A program made the translations under genes and the position numbers. The notes beneath the pieces are model-generated. The model saw only the letters and a program-made list of their open reading frames with translations, searched no databases and had not been told where the DNA came from. From assembly GCA_015680905.1 (NCBI GenBank), contig CM027378.1:101949501-102013500 (forward strand): 64,000 nt of DNA, written 5' to 3'. This document shows positions 63,910 through 64,000 of this stretch, one piece after another. How positions within the stretch are numbered: position 1 is the first letter of the stretch; every line of letters starts with the position of its first letter. The stretch comes from Coptis chinensis (Eukaryota; Streptophyta; Magnoliopsida; Ranunculales; Ranunculaceae).

Positions 63910-64000
63910 GTCAGACTAATTTATTGTTTTTTTACCTGCTATATATGGCTATCCTGCTACTTGATAGTTTTAGTGTGATACAGTTCTCTCTTTTAAACTT

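Overview
The window looks like nuclear DNA from a flowering plant, most likely a eudicot. It is AT-rich, has intron-split genes with GT-AG borders, and carries typical plant families: a group C MAP kinase, a coiled-coil NB-ARC-LRR receptor, a BAHD acyltransferase, plant mobile domain and Helitron genes. I do not assign a species. Intact ordinary genes are few, and transposable elements and gene debris fill most of the rest.

Layout. 1-1262: no gene seen. 1263-8240: a ~7 kb DNA element with matching terminal inverted repeats and a TAA target duplication. It carries a broken plant-mobile-domain (PMD) gene and a small zinc-knuckle gene, and a 2.6 kb LTR-type insertion sits in the PMD gene. 8304-9054: an RNase H-like fragment split by a foldback MITE. 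9643-11284 (minus): a complete two-exon MPK7-like MAP kinase. 14331-16335 (minus): exon relics of a heparanase-like gene and a proteasome beta-5 gene. 17583-20252 (minus): a complete NLR gene with W-boxes and a TATA box upstream. 20929 onward: a Helitron-type 5' end, then a nested hAT element, a degenerate Rep/helicase gene (24362-29886), a satellite-like array (31.4-34.05 kb) and a spliced RPA1-like gene (34269-36622). 37.9-50.7 kb: a mixture of gene relics (coiled-coil gene, tandem zinc-finger homeodomain copies, two small orphan ORFs) and repeats. A canonical Helitron 3' end lies at 53520, so 20929-53520 may be one giant, heavily invaded Helitron. 51-60 kb: two hAT elements with 8-bp duplications, a MITE, two minus-strand Helitrons with both ends visible, and a Copia-type LTR. 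63481-end: first exon of a BAHD acyltransferase that runs off the window.

The three well preserved host genes (MAPK, NLR, BAHD) are unrelated in function: signalling, pathogen recognition and phenylpropanoid or lipid-phenolic acylation. Within the Helitron, Rep/helicase and RPA1 form the usual plant Helitron pair (rolling-circle initiation and unwinding plus single-strand DNA binding), but the Rep/helicase frame is broken several times, so the copy is probably dead. Boundaries of the mobile elements were found by eye from terminal motifs and target-site duplications; protein calls come from motif and family recognition without database searches.
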